Shown: piece by piece, positions 36,061 to 44,834 of the stretch
How the letters are laid out: every line of letters begins with the position of its first letter
How positions within the stretch are numbered: the stretch's first letter is position 1
Assembly: GCF_012926505.1 (NCBI RefSeq)
Contig: NZ_JABBNT010000003.1
Location: forward strand, 310,001-374,000
Source of the DNA: Pacificispira spongiicola
Lineage (GTDB): Bacteria; Pseudomonadota; Alphaproteobacteria; UBA8366; Aestuariispiraceae
Reading direction: 5' to 3'
Length of the DNA: 64,000 nucleotides
Notes under the pieces: generated by a model
What the model was told of the DNA's origin: nothing
What the model saw: only the letters and a program-made list of their open reading frames with translations
Database searches by the model: none
Program-made: the position numbers and the translations under genes

Positions 36061-37326
36061 CTATTGGTTCATGCTGTCGAAGAATTCGTTGTTGTTCTTC
36101 GAATGCTTCAGCTTGTCCAACAGGAATTCCATCGCGTCGGTGACGCCCATCGGCATCAGGATGCGGCGCAGGACCCACATCTTCGACAGCGTGCCCTTGT
36201 CGACCAGCAGTTCTTCCTTGCGGGTACCCGACTTGGTGATGTCGATGGCCGGGAAGGTGCGCTTGTCGGACAGCTTGCGGTCCAGGATGATTTCAGAGTT
36301 ACCGGTGCCCTTGAATTCTTCGAAAATGACCTCGTCCATGCGGCTGCCGGTATCGATCAGCGCCGTGGAAATGATGGTCAGCGAGCCGCCTTCCTCGATA
36401 TTGCGCGCGGCCCCGAAGAACCGCTTCGGGCGTTGCAGCGCGTTGGCGTCGACACCGCCGGTCAGGACCTTGCCCGACGACGGCACGACCGTGTTGTAGG
36501 CACGGGCCAGACGGGTGATGGAGTCCAGCAGGATGACCACGTCGCGCTTGTGTTCGACCAGACGCTTGGCCTTTTCGATCACCATTTCGGCGACCTGGAC
36601 GTGACGCTGCGCCGGTTCGTCGAAGGTGGAGGACACGACCTCCCCCTTCACGGAACGCTGCATGTCCGTCACTTCCTCCGGCCGTTCGTCGATCAGCAGG
36701 ACCAGCAGATAGACATCCGGGTGGTTCTGCGAAATCGCATGCGCCACATTCTGCATCAGCATGGTTTTACCGGTTCGCGGCGGGGCGACGATCAACGCGC
36801 GCTGACCCTTGCCCAGCGGCGCGACCAAATCGATGACGCGGGTCGACAGTTCCTTTTTCTTCTTGTCGTCCTGGCCTTCGATTTCCAGATGCAGTTTTTC
36901 GTCTGGATAGAGCGGCGTCAGGTTGTCGAAATTGATGCGGTGACGGACCTGATCCGGATCGTCGAAATTGACCTTGTTGACCTTCAACAGCGCGAAATAG
37001 CGTTCGCCGTCCTTCGGCGCGCGGATCTGGCCTTCGACCGTGTCGCCGGTGCGCAGACCGAAGCGGCGCACCTGGCTGGGCGATACGTAGATATCGTCGG
37101 GCCCGGCCAGATAGTTGGCTTCCGGCGAGCGCAGGAACCCGAAACCGTCCTGCAGGACTTCCAGGACGCCCTCGCCATAGATCGCAACGTCGTTCATCGC
37201 CAATTGCTTCAAACAGGCGAACATCAGTTCCTGTTTGCGCAGGTTGGAGGCGTTTTCGATCTCCAGCTCCTCGGCGAAGGCCAGAAGCTCGGGCGGGGTC
37301 TTTTGTTTCAGTTCTTTCAGATGCAT
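36061..37326 (-). CDS. rho: Transcription termination factor Rho
   Basis: 421 aa. Hexameric RNA-DNA helicase that terminates transcription. N-terminal helical and cold-shock RNA-binding domain (~1-125; '[23 protein letters not shown]' core at ~61-83), Walker A '[10 protein letters not shown]' at 181-190, Walker B '[16 protein letters not shown]' (~260), Q-loop and R-loop near '[18 protein letters not shown]'. The start at '[10 protein letters not shown]' is the family's usual N-terminus. Part of the minus-strand rho/heme gene arm leading away from the proposed oriC. Confidence 0.97.
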   Translation of the reverse strand: MHLKELKQKTPPELLAFAEELEIENASNLRKQELMFACLKQLAMNDVAIYGEGVLEVLQDGFGFLRSPEANYLAGPDDIYVSPSQVRRFGLRTGDTVEGQIRAPKDGERYFALLKVNKVNFDDPDQVRHRINFDNLTPLYPDEKLHLEIEGQDDKKKKELSTRVIDLVAPLGKGQRALIVAPPRTGKTMLMQNVAHAISQNHPDVYLLVLLIDERPEEVTDMQRSVKGEVVSSTFDEPAQRHVQVAEMVIEKAKRLVEHKRDVVILLDSITRLARAYNTVVPSSGKVLTGGVDANALQRPKRFFGAARNIEEGGSLTIISTALIDTGSRMDEVIFEEFKGTGNSEIILDRKLSDKRTFPAIDITKSGTRKEELLVDKGTLSKMWVLRRILMPMGVTDAMEFLLDKLKHSKNNNEFFDSMNQ

Positions 37327-37583
37327 TGAGGTATCGCGCTTGTTCGGGAATTGTGTTGAAAACACATCGTCCGGACGTTCGGTTCGAACCGATTGTATCG
37401 ACTTGGGAGCGTCATGGCCGAAACGGCATAAGTCTGGCTATGGCGCGGGAAGGAATACCGGTCGTCTTGAAAAACGTGTTGTCCGGATACGATGCGTGCC
37501 GCCGGACCCAACGATCCGACTACCGATCACATAAGGTGGATCGCGTTTAAAGTCAAATGGATGTTTTGTTAAGACCGGTTGCG
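37327..37583. other. 257-bp leader between hemJ and rho
   Basis: No credible gene is visible. It is the 5' leader of rho on the minus strand. A long leader would fit Rho autoregulation by attenuation, known in other bacteria, but no clear rut-like C-rich region or hairpin was identified by eye. Confidence 0.3.
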
Positions 37584-38006
37584 TCAGAACGGCTTAACGA
37601 CGACCAGGATGACGATCCCGACCATCAGGACGGCGGGGACCTCGTTCATGATGCGGTAGAATTTCGCGCTGCGCGTATTGCGGTCCGCCGCGAAATCCTT
37701 GCGCCATTTCGACATCGCGCCGTGCATGCCGGACAGCAGGATGACCAAGGCCATTTTCGCGTGGAACCAGCCGTCGGTGAAGAAATTGAACTCATAGGCC
37801 GTCCACAGGCCGAAAATCCAGGTCGCGATCATGGCCGGGTTCATGATGCCGCGCAGCAGGCGGCGTTCCATGACCTTGAAATCTTCCGACTGTTTCGACC
37901 CCGGTTCCGCGTCACAGTGATAGACGAAGAGCCGCGGCAGATAGAGCATCCCGGCCATCCAGGCGATGACGGACATGACGTGAATTGCCTTGATCCAAAA
38001 CTCCAT
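37584..38006 (-). CDS. hemJ: Protoporphyrinogen oxidase HemJ
   Basis: 140 aa, four predicted membrane helices (starts near residues 5, 55, 80 and 120). 'FWIKAIHVMSVIAWMAGML' carries the conserved His9 and 'YLPRLFVYHC' follows, typical of the HemJ (TIGR00701/UPF0093) family that oxidises protoporphyrinogen IX in the inner membrane of most alphaproteobacteria. Placed 12 bp after hemH, with hemE upstream, so the operon is hemE-hemH-hemJ. Confidence 0.94.
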   Translation of the reverse strand: MEFWIKAIHVMSVIAWMAGMLYLPRLFVYHCDAEPGSKQSEDFKVMERRLLRGIMNPAMIATWIFGLWTAYEFNFFTDGWFHAKMALVILLSGMHGAMSKWRKDFAADRNTRSAKFYRIMNEVPAVLMVGIVILVVVKPF

Positions 38007-38018
38007 GGGGTCCGTCTC

Positions 38019-39038
38019 CTACAGCCACCCGGACAATTCGCGCCGGGTCAGGGATTCCAGCATATCGATGGATGCGTCCGTGGCGTTCAGGCAGGGAATA
38101 TAGGTGAAATGCTCCCCGCCGTTTTCCTCGAACACCTCTTTCAGGCCGATGGCCAGTTCTTCCAGCGTTTCCACGCAGTCGGACACGAAGCCGGGTGAAA
38201 TCATCGCGATGGATTTCGTGCCGCCCTTGGCCAGGTCCCGCACCGTCGGTTCGGCATAGGGCTGCAGCCATTCCTTCGGCCCGAAGCGGGACTGGAAGAC
38301 AACGGTGAACCGATCTTCCGGCCAGCCCAGCGCATCGCGCAGCAAGCGGCCCGTCTTTTGACAGAAACAGTGATAGGGATCGCCTTTGTCCAGCGTTTCG
38401 CGCGGCATGCCGTGGAAACTGCACAACAGGTGATCCGGCGTTTCGGCGCCTTTCAGGCTGTCGCGCACGCTGTTCGCCAGGGCCGCGATATAGGACGGTT
38501 CGTCATGGAAGCTGGGCAAGGTGCGGATCGCCGGTTGGCGACGCAGTGTCGCCAGATGGGCGAAAACCGTATCCTGAACCGATGCCGTGGTCGCGGCGGA
38601 ATATTGCGGATACAGCGGCAGGATCAGAATTCGGTGACAGCCCGCGGCCAACAGCGCGTCCAGCTTGTCCGGAATGGACGGCGACCCATAGCGCATGGCC
38701 CATTCCACAGCGACATTTTCGGTTTCGAACCGCGTCGCCAGCCGGTTCGACTGTTCGCGGGTATAGAAGCGCAGCGGGCTTTCATTCGTTTCCCGCATCC
38801 AGATTTTCCGATAGGCCTGACCGGATTTTTTCGGCCGGGTCGTCAGGATGATCCCGTGCAGGATCGGGTACCACAGCCATTTCGGCGCCTCGATCACGCG
38901 CGGATCGGACAGGAATTCCGCCAGATAGCGGCGCATGCTGGGCGTGTCATACCCGTCCGGCGTACCCAGATTGACCAACAGCACACCGATCCTGGGATTC
39001 AGGACGGTCGGATGGTCGGGCGGCAGCACGGTTGTCAT
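38019..39038 (-). CDS. hemH: Ferrochelatase
   Basis: 339 aa from the ATG at 39038, which has GGAG 5-6 bp upstream; a TTG 12 bp earlier is in frame but would overlap that GGAG. Inserts Fe2+ into protoporphyrin IX. 'GVLLVNLGTPDGY' (~20-32), 'YPQYSAATTASVQDT' (~145-160), 'LLCSFHGMPRETLDKGDPY' region with catalytic His (~200) and 'MISPGFVSDCVETLEEL' region with the conserved Glu (~280-297). Between hemE and hemJ. Confidence 0.96.
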   Translation of the reverse strand: MTTVLPPDHPTVLNPRIGVLLVNLGTPDGYDTPSMRRYLAEFLSDPRVIEAPKWLWYPILHGIILTTRPKKSGQAYRKIWMRETNESPLRFYTREQSNRLATRFETENVAVEWAMRYGSPSIPDKLDALLAAGCHRILILPLYPQYSAATTASVQDTVFAHLATLRRQPAIRTLPSFHDEPSYIAALANSVRDSLKGAETPDHLLCSFHGMPRETLDKGDPYHCFCQKTGRLLRDALGWPEDRFTVVFQSRFGPKEWLQPYAEPTVRDLAKGGTKSIAMISPGFVSDCVETLEELAIGLKEVFEENGGEHFTYIPCLNATDASIDMLESLTRRELSGWL

Positions 39039-39073
39039 CGGATGCTCCAAAAATCGAGGCTCGCTGATCCGGT

Positions 39074-40120
39074 TTAGGACCTAGACCGCCGCACGCGCTC
39101 GACCAGTCGCGTCACATGCTCCGGCGGCGTTTCCTTGATGATGCCATGGCCCAGATTGAAAACATGCGGGCGGGACGCGAACCCATCGATGATATGATCC
39201 ACCGCCCGGTCCAACTGTTCCCCGCCGGCCAGCAGCGCCATGGGATCCAAATTCCCTTGCAGCGTCACGGATTTATCCAGCGCCTGCGCGGCCCAGGCAA
39301 CGGGAACGCCCTGATCCAGGGACACCGCATCCACCCCGGTTTCGGCGGCATAATCGATATAGGCCGGACCGGCACCGCGCGGGAAACCGATGATCGGCAC
39401 GTCGGGATGGCGGCTTTTCACGATGTCCACGATGCGCTTTGCCGGGGCGATCGACCAGCGGCGGAACCCGTGTTCGTCCAAGGCCCCGGCCCAGCTGTCG
39501 AACAGCTGCAACGCCTGGGCCCCGGCGTCGATCTGGGCGATCAGATAGGATGCGGTCGCTTCCACAACGATATCGATGAGGCGCTGGAACCCGTCCGGGT
39601 CGCGATAGGACCATAGCTTCGTCTTGGCGAAATCGCGCGACGATCCGCCTTCGATCATATAGGTCGCGATGGTCCAGGGCGCCCCGGCAAAGCCGATCAG
39701 CGCGCATTCGATCGGCAGCGCGGCATTCAGTTTCGCGACCGTCTCGAAAACCGGCTGCAGATGGCCCAGAACCGCGTCGGGTTTCAGGATCGACAAGTCG
39801 CCCGCATCCTTCAACGGTTCCAGTTTCGGTCCTTCGCCTTCGACGAACCAAACCTTCTGCTGAAGCGCATGGGGAATGACCAGAATGTCGGAAAACAGGA
39901 TCGCGGCGTCGAAACCGTAGCGCCGGATCGGCTGCAACGTTACTTCACAAGCCTTTTCGGGACTGTAACACAAGTCCAGGAACCCGTTGGCCGACGCACG
40001 AACCTCCCGATATTCCGGCAGATAGCGTCCGGCCTGACGCATCAGCCAGATGGGCGGCACGGACTGGGTCTCGCCATTCAAGGCACGCAGGAAAGGCTTC
40101 AGGGATTTCTTGGAGGTCAT
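39074..40120 (-). CDS. hemE: Uroporphyrinogen decarboxylase
   Basis: 348 aa from the ATG at 40120. Converts uroporphyrinogen III to coproporphyrinogen III in the cytosol. Substrate-binding 'WLMRQAGRYLPEYRE' at 25-39, catalytic Asp in 'FDAAILFSDILVIPHAL' (~68-84), 'GFAGAPWTIATYMIEGG' (~140-156), and 'LGHGI' near the C-terminus. Its 5' end faces ppsR across the 413-bp gap that looks like oriC, as in Caulobacter and Rickettsia. First gene of hemE-hemH-hemJ. Confidence 0.96.
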   Translation of the reverse strand: MTSKKSLKPFLRALNGETQSVPPIWLMRQAGRYLPEYREVRASANGFLDLCYSPEKACEVTLQPIRRYGFDAAILFSDILVIPHALQQKVWFVEGEGPKLEPLKDAGDLSILKPDAVLGHLQPVFETVAKLNAALPIECALIGFAGAPWTIATYMIEGGSSRDFAKTKLWSYRDPDGFQRLIDIVVEATASYLIAQIDAGAQALQLFDSWAGALDEHGFRRWSIAPAKRIVDIVKSRHPDVPIIGFPRGAGPAYIDYAAETGVDAVSLDQGVPVAWAAQALDKSVTLQGNLDPMALLAGGEQLDRAVDHIIDGFASRPHVFNLGHGIIKETPPEHVTRLVERVRRSRS

Positions 40121-40533
40121 ACCGTCTCTCGATCCGGGGAACGCGCTCCCCTTATAAATAAATATAATAATTATAAAAGGGAGTGGCTGTTGATGGAGGG
40201 GGGCGACACGGGGATTAAATTTCATCCCGATGTTATGCACATGCCCCTGAAACCTAGGCCTCTTCCTGTGGGAAAGCCATGGGAAAAGCGTCAGTATGCC
40301 GCGGATATCCCGGTTTTCGAATTGTGCCGGAGTCGAGGATAGATATCGGCGATCCGATCGGACACCCACAGGGCAAAATCCATGTTTCGGATTCTATCCA
40401 TATGGGTAAAACCCATTGTCGGACTCCGGTCCGATTTGGGGATGGTTGCGGCATTGCCATATCGGGGTCGGTTGTCCCATAAACGATCCACAGGGTTTAC
40501 ACAGACTTTGCCGGAAGAACGGATTTAGTGCCC
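40121..40533. other. Candidate chromosomal replication origin (oriC) between hemE and ppsR
   Basis: A 413-bp gene-free gap from which genes diverge on both sides. Seen: an AT-only tract (40152-40176) within a near-perfect inverted repeat (40146-40183); a perfect TTATNCACA-type DnaA box TTATGCACA at 40233-40241; weaker boxes at 40267-40275 (reverse), 40484-40492 (CGATCCACA) and 40495-40503 (GTTTACACA); GANTC sites at 40330, 40390 and 40422; and a dyad ATGGGT-AAA-ACCCAT (40403-40417). Known: Caulobacter Cori lies between hemE and the ppsR homologue RP001. parS sites are ~25 kb away. oriC identity is inference. Confidence 0.65.
40146..40183. repeat. AT-rich inverted repeat, possible DNA-unwinding element
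   Basis: CTCCCCTTATAA (40146-40157) mirrors TTATAAAAGGGAG (40171-40183) around an all-A/T centre, in an otherwise GC-rich genome. It sits just upstream of hemE and may be the duplex-unwinding element of the proposed origin, part of the hemE promoter, or both. Confidence 0.55.
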
Positions 40534-41400
40534 ATGAGCGAACAGCCGCGCGCCATACAGCTCTATCTCGTCTCGGATTCGACCGGCGAGACGGTTCAGG
40601 CCATTGCGCGGGCCTGTATCGTCCAGTTCGAAGGGATCGAGGGAATCGAGCATCACTGGAACCTGATCCGCAACACCGCGCGCATCGATCATATCTTGGA
40701 AAAGGTCGCCGCCGATCCGGGGATCGTCCTGTTCACCTTCGTCAATCAGGACCTGCGCCGCCATTTGTTGGAAGGCTGCCGCGATCTGCGCGTGCCTTGT
40801 ATTTCCGTTCTGGACCCGTTCATTACCGCCTTCGAAAACTATATCGGGACATCTGCGCGGCAGCAGCCGGGGCGGCAGCATGCGCTGGACGCCGATTATT
40901 TCAGCCGCATCGACGCCATGCATTACGCCATGGCCCATGACGACGGGCAGGGGCTTTGGAATCTGCACAATGCGGATGTCGTCCTGACCGGCGTGTCCCG
41001 CACGTCGAAGACACCGACCTGCATCTATCTGGCGAACCGCGGCATCAAGGCGGCGAATGTGCCCTTCGTCCCGGGGATCGGCCTGCCGCAGGAATTGTTG
41101 ACCATGACAGGACCCAACGCGCCGCTGGTCATCGGCCTGACCAAGGATCCCGCGCGGCTGGTCCAAATCCGCAAAAACCGTTTGAAGATGATCGCCGAAG
41201 GAGACGAAACGGACTATGTCGATCTGGAAACCGTGCGCAAGGAAGTCATGACCTGCCGCCGCATTTGTCATGAACGGAACTGGCCGGTCATTGACGTGTC
41301 GCGCCGATCGATCGAGGAAACGGCCGCCGCGATCATTGAACACTACGACCGCCGCCTGGAACTGCGCGAGGCCGGTTTGAAGGGGAACGACAAGCGGTGA
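40534..41400 (+). CDS. ppsR: PEP synthase regulatory protein / kinase-pyrophosphorylase (DUF299)
   Basis: 288 aa from the ATG at 40534 (a GTG at 40528 is an alternative). Bifunctional ADP-dependent kinase and Pi-dependent pyrophosphorylase family that phosphorylates a Thr of PEP synthase or of pyruvate phosphate dikinase; the partner is not in the window. The nucleotide loop 'GVSRTSKTPTCIYLAN' begins at 153; 'LVSDSTGET' at 12-20 is also conserved. First gene of the plus-strand arm; its TGA overlaps the maf GTG start. Confidence 0.93.
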   Translation: MSEQPRAIQLYLVSDSTGETVQAIARACIVQFEGIEGIEHHWNLIRNTARIDHILEKVAADPGIVLFTFVNQDLRRHLLEGCRDLRVPCISVLDPFITAFENYIGTSARQQPGRQHALDADYFSRIDAMHYAMAHDDGQGLWNLHNADVVLTGVSRTSKTPTCIYLANRGIKAANVPFVPGIGLPQELLTMTGPNAPLVIGLTKDPARLVQIRKNRLKMIAEGDETDYVDLETVRKEVMTCRRICHERNWPVIDVSRRSIEETAAAIIEHYDRRLELREAGLKGNDKR

Positions 41401-42017
41401 GCGCGCTCAATCTCGGACAATCCGTCGATATCGTTCTGGCATCGGGCAGCAAGACCCGCGCCGATCTTCTGCGCGGGGCGGGGCTGGCGGTCCATATCGA
41501 CCCGGCCAATGTCGACGAGGATTCGGTGAAGGACAGCCTGCGCGCCGAAGGGGCCAGCGCCGCCCAGGTCGCGGAGGCGCTGTCGGACCTGAAGGCGTTG
41601 AAAGTCAGCCGTCGTCATCCCGGCGCGCTGGTCATCGGGGCGGATCAGACCCTGGACTGCAACGGCGTCTGGTTCGACAAGCCGGCGGATATCGACCATC
41701 TGCGCGGCCATATCGAGGCCTTGAGCGGCAAGCGGCACAGCCTGTTCGCGGGCGTATCCGTCATGCGCAACGGGGAGCGGATCTGGGGTCTGGTGGAACC
41801 GGCGCATCTGACCATGCGCTCCCTGACCCCGGATTTCATCGCCCGCTATGTCGATGCGGTGGGGGAGGACGGCCTCGGCTCCGTCGGCGGGTACCGGCTG
41901 GAAGGGCTGGGCGCGCAACTGTTCAGCCGGGTCGAGGGTGATTACTTCACCATTCTGGGCCTGCCCCTTCTGCCGCTTCTGGGATTCCTGCGTCAACATG
42001 GGGCCATCCTGTCATGA
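41397..42017 (+). CDS. Maf-like nucleotide pyrophosphatase
   Basis: 206 aa, GTG start overlapping the ppsR stop (GTGA). Maf/HAM1-fold housecleaning enzyme hydrolysing non-canonical nucleotides. Seen: 'LASGSKTRADLLRGAG' near the N-terminus, where the canonical Ser-x-Arg-Arg is altered to Ser-Lys-Thr-Arg, 'VIGADQTL' (~80) with the catalytic Asp, and 'VGGYRLEGLG' (~165). Sits in the ppsR-maf-aroE-coaE-dnaQ run, where every early junction overlaps by 4 bp. Whether it prefers dTTP/UTP or 7-methyl-GTP cannot be told. Confidence 0.9.
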   Translation: MSALNLGQSVDIVLASGSKTRADLLRGAGLAVHIDPANVDEDSVKDSLRAEGASAAQVAEALSDLKALKVSRRHPGALVIGADQTLDCNGVWFDKPADIDHLRGHIEALSGKRHSLFAGVSVMRNGERIWGLVEPAHLTMRSLTPDFIARYVDAVGEDGLGSVGGYRLEGLGAQLFSRVEGDYFTILGLPLLPLLGFLRQHGAILS

Positions 42018-42925
42018 TACCGCCCAGCCTCGGCGATATTCCCGCCACGATCCCCAGCCTGGGTCCGGTCGGCGAGCCGGTCGCCGGTGTCGTCGGCCAT
42101 CCGATCGGCCAATCCCTGTCGCCGGTCCTGCACGGCACCTGGCTAAAACGCTACGGCATCAAGGGCCGCTACGAAATACGCGACCTGCCGCCGGACAATT
42201 TCGCGCTGGCGGCGACGAAGCTTCTGGACAGTGAAGGCTGGGTCGGCATGAACGTGACCGTGCCTTTCAAGGAAGCGGCCCATGCCTATTGCGATATTCT
42301 CGATTCGGCTGCGAAACGATTGGGCGCGGTGAATACGATCGTGAAACGCAAGGACGGCGGTATCGAAGGCCGCAATACGGACCTCTACGGCTTCCGCGCC
42401 AATTTGGAAGCGGCGGACGGCTGGGCGGATACGGGACGGGGCGTGGCGGTGGTTCTGGGTGCGGGCGGCGCGGCGCGGGCCGTGATCGGGGCGTTGCAGG
42501 ATCTTGGCTTCGCGGAAATTCGTATCGTGAACCGGAACCAGGACCGCGCGAAAAGCGTGGCGTCGGACCTGCAACAATTCGCGGCCAGCAAGCTGTCCGT
42601 CGGCACTTACAAGAAGCTGCCGAAATGGTTGGCCGATGCGGATTTTCTGGTCAACACGACCAGCCTGGGCATGACCGGCCAGCCGGAATTGGACATCGAC
42701 CTGTCACCCCTGCCGAAACGGGCCTTCGTGACCGATATCGTCTACAAGCCCCTGGAAACCGGCCTTCTGGCCCAGGCGCGGGCGCGCGGCAATGCGACGG
42801 TCGACGGGCTGGGCATGTTGCTGCATCAGGCCGTGCCGGGCTTTGTCGCCTGGTTCAATCCGCCGGAGCCGCCGGTTGTCGACGACGCCCTCCGCCGCGC
42901 GGTGTTGGAGGCGATCGGTCAATGA
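42014..42925 (+). CDS. aroE: Shikimate dehydrogenase (NADP+)
   Basis: 303 aa. Reduces 3-dehydroshikimate in aromatic amino-acid synthesis. 'GHPIGQSLSPVLHGTWL' (~34-50) binds substrate, with 'MNVTVPFKEAAHAYCD' (~78-93) carrying the catalytic Lys, 'NTDLYGF' (~120) and the nucleotide motif 'VVLGAGGAARAV' (~147-158), where 'NRNQDRAKSV' suggests NADP. The first ~28 residues are an extra N-terminal segment relative to E. coli AroE; downstream starts are possible. ATGA overlaps with maf and coaE. Confidence 0.95.
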   Translation: MIPPSLGDIPATIPSLGPVGEPVAGVVGHPIGQSLSPVLHGTWLKRYGIKGRYEIRDLPPDNFALAATKLLDSEGWVGMNVTVPFKEAAHAYCDILDSAAKRLGAVNTIVKRKDGGIEGRNTDLYGFRANLEAADGWADTGRGVAVVLGAGGAARAVIGALQDLGFAEIRIVNRNQDRAKSVASDLQQFAASKLSVGTYKKLPKWLADADFLVNTTSLGMTGQPELDIDLSPLPKRAFVTDIVYKPLETGLLAQARARGNATVDGLGMLLHQAVPGFVAWFNPPEPPVVDDALRRAVLEAIGQ

Positions 42926-43509
42926 TCGTCCTCGGCCTCACCGGGTCCATCGGGATGGGGAAAAGCACGGCGTCGGCCATGCTGCGACGGTTGGGCTGCG
43001 CGATTCACGATGCCGATGCGGCGGTGCATAAGCTGACGGGGCCGGGCGGCGCGGCGGTCGCGGCGGTGGAAGACGCCTTCCCCGGATCGACGAAAAACGG
43101 CGCCGTCGACCGGGCGGCGCTGGGGCCCTTGGTTTTCGGCAATCCAGACGCGTTGAAACGGCTGGAAAAAATCCTGCATCCGCTGGTCGCGGCGGACCGG
43201 GACCGGTTCTTGAACCATTGCCGCCTGCAAAACCGGCCGATTGCCGTGCTGGACGTGCCCCTATTGTTCGAAACCGGCGGCGACCGGCATTGCGATTTGA
43301 CCCTGGTCGTCACCGCGCCGAGACTGATCCAGACCCAGCGCGTGCTTGCCAGACCGGGCATGACCCCGCAAAAATTGGCGGATATCCGCGCCCGTCAAAT
43401 GGCGGAGGCGGAGAAGCGCCGGCGCGCGGATGTCCTGGTCTGGACGTCCCTGGGCCGCGCGCCGGTATTCCGGCAGTTGCGGCAACTGGTCCACGATTTG
43501 GGAGGTTGA
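42922..43509 (+). CDS. coaE: Dephospho-CoA kinase
   Basis: 195 aa. Final step of coenzyme A synthesis, phosphorylating the 3'-hydroxyl of dephospho-CoA. P-loop 'GSIGMGKST' at 8-16, 'DADAAVHKL' (~31-39), 'VLDVPLLFETGGD' (~105-117) as the substrate region and 'RQMAEAEKRRRAD' lid. The ATG overlaps the aroE TGA. Longer in-frame extension upstream lies inside aroE and is not used. dnaQ begins 3 bp after. Confidence 0.95.
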   Translation: MIVLGLTGSIGMGKSTASAMLRRLGCAIHDADAAVHKLTGPGGAAVAAVEDAFPGSTKNGAVDRAALGPLVFGNPDALKRLEKILHPLVAADRDRFLNHCRLQNRPIAVLDVPLLFETGGDRHCDLTLVVTAPRLIQTQRVLARPGMTPQKLADIRARQMAEAEKRRRADVLVWTSLGRAPVFRQLRQLVHDLGG

Positions 43510-43512
43510 TTG

Positions 43513-44217
43513 ATGCGCGAGATTTGTTTCGATACGGAAACGACCGGCCTGGATCCGAATACCGGGCACCGGCTGGTCGAAATCGGCTGCGTCGAATTGA
43601 TCAACCGCGTCCCCACCGGGGAAACCTTCCACATCTATCTGAACCCCGAACGCGATATGCCGGTGGAGGCGTTTCAGGTCCACGGCCTGTCGGAGGCCTT
43701 CCTGGCGGATAAGCCGCTGTTCGTCGATGTGGTGGAGGATTTCCTGGAATTCGTCGGCGACGGCATTCTGGTCATCCACAATGCCGCCTTCGATATGAAA
43801 TTCATCAATGCGGAGCTGACCGCCTGCGGACGGCCCACGATCCCGATGTCGCAAACGGTCGATACCGTGGCCATGGCGAGGGCGAAATTCCCGGGCTCCC
43901 CGGCCAGCCTGGATGCGCTGTGTAAGCGGTTCCAGATCGACAATTCGGCGCGGACCAAGCATGGGGCGTTGCTGGATGCGGAGCTTCTGGCCGAAGTTTA
44001 TATCGAGCTGACCGGCGGGCGTCAGACGGGCCTGTCCTTCGGGGACAGCGAGGATGCGGGGAGCGGGGAAGCGCGACCTTCCCAGGAAACGTTGGCCGGA
44101 CCTGTCGCGGGCCGCCCCGTCCGACCGGCTCGCCCCCATGCGGCCAGCGAAGAAGAAAAGGCGGCACATGCCGCCTTTCTGGAAGCGAAAATCAGCAATC
44201 CGATCTGGAACGCCTGA
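43513..44217 (+). CDS. dnaQ: DNA polymerase III subunit epsilon (proofreading exonuclease)
   Basis: 234 aa from the ATG at 43513, preceded by GGAGG (43501-43505). 3'-5' exonuclease of the replicative polymerase. Exo I '[10 protein letters not shown]' with Asp7 and Glu9, Exo II '[16 protein letters not shown]' (~92-107), Exo III '[14 protein letters not shown]' (~150-163) with the DEDDh His and Asp. The C-terminal ~60 residues form the tethering tail to the alpha subunit. Last gene of ppsR-maf-aroE-coaE-dnaQ; convergent with secB. Confidence 0.95.
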   Translation: MREICFDTETTGLDPNTGHRLVEIGCVELINRVPTGETFHIYLNPERDMPVEAFQVHGLSEAFLADKPLFVDVVEDFLEFVGDGILVIHNAAFDMKFINAELTACGRPTIPMSQTVDTVAMARAKFPGSPASLDALCKRFQIDNSARTKHGALLDAELLAEVYIELTGGRQTGLSFGDSEDAGSGEARPSQETLAGPVAGRPVRPARPHAASEEEKAAHAAFLEAKISNPIWNA

Positions 44218-44237
44218 CCCTCGTTTTTGACGAAGGT

Positions 44238-44789
44238 TTACGCCTGAGCCGTGTCGGCTGCTTCGGGCTGGGCAACCGCTGCGTCGCCGCCGGCTTTCTG
44301 CGCCTGTTCCATATGGCGGCGGTATAGCTGCACAAAGTCGAACGGGGCCAGCAACAGCGAGGAATAGCCGCCGTTGCGCGTCGTGGAGGACACGATTTCC
44401 CGTGCGAAGGGGAACAGCATGCGCGGCACTTCCACCAGGACCAGCGCGTTCAGCGCCTCCTTCGGCACGTTGCCGACCCGCACCACGGCCGAGTAGGCCA
44501 GTTCCAGGATATAGACTGCCTTCCCGTCGACAGCAGCCTGCGCATCGATCTTCAGCGTGACCTCGATATCGCGGCCGCCCAGCGGCTGGCTGGTGACGTC
44601 CAGATTGATCGCGGTCTGCGGCGCGGCCCCGCTGGTAAAGATTCCCGGTGCGCCCGGATTTTCGAAGGAGAAATCCTTCACATACTGCATGATGATCTGA
44701 TAGGGCGGCTCCGCCGGGGTCTGGGGCGGAGTCTGGGGCGCAGCGCCGCCTTCATTATTTTCAGATTGGGCGTTCTGATCGTCGGCCAT
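44238..44789 (-). CDS. secB: Protein-export chaperone SecB
   Basis: 183 aa; a polar Gln/Pro-rich N-terminus of about 25 residues precedes the SecB domain, a common alphaproteobacterial feature. SecB is a tetramer that keeps preproteins unfolded and hands them to SecA. 'YVKDFSFENPGAP' (~33-45), 'VTLKIDAQA' and 'VEVPRMLFPFAREIVSSTTRNGGY' (core ~128-145) are characteristic, as is 'LLLAPFDFVQLYRR'. Convergent with dnaQ. Confidence 0.96.
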   Translation of the reverse strand: MADDQNAQSENNEGGAAPQTPPQTPAEPPYQIIMQYVKDFSFENPGAPGIFTSGAAPQTAINLDVTSQPLGGRDIEVTLKIDAQAAVDGKAVYILELAYSAVVRVGNVPKEALNALVLVEVPRMLFPFAREIVSSTTRNGGYSSLLLAPFDFVQLYRRHMEQAQKAGGDAAVAQPEAADTAQA

Positions 44790-44834
44790 GATGTGTCTCG
44801 CGGAAGGGAATAAAGAAAGGGTTGAGGCTCGCTA

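Noticed and set aside
37327-37583. Small gene or riboswitch upstream of rho
   Set aside because: No ribosome-binding site with a plausible product and no recognisable aptamer or conserved hairpin.
44210-44250. ACGCCTGA repeats at the dnaQ and secB stops as another stop-codon duplication
   Set aside because: Only 10 of 11 bases shared and 30 bp apart; not tandem, could be chance.
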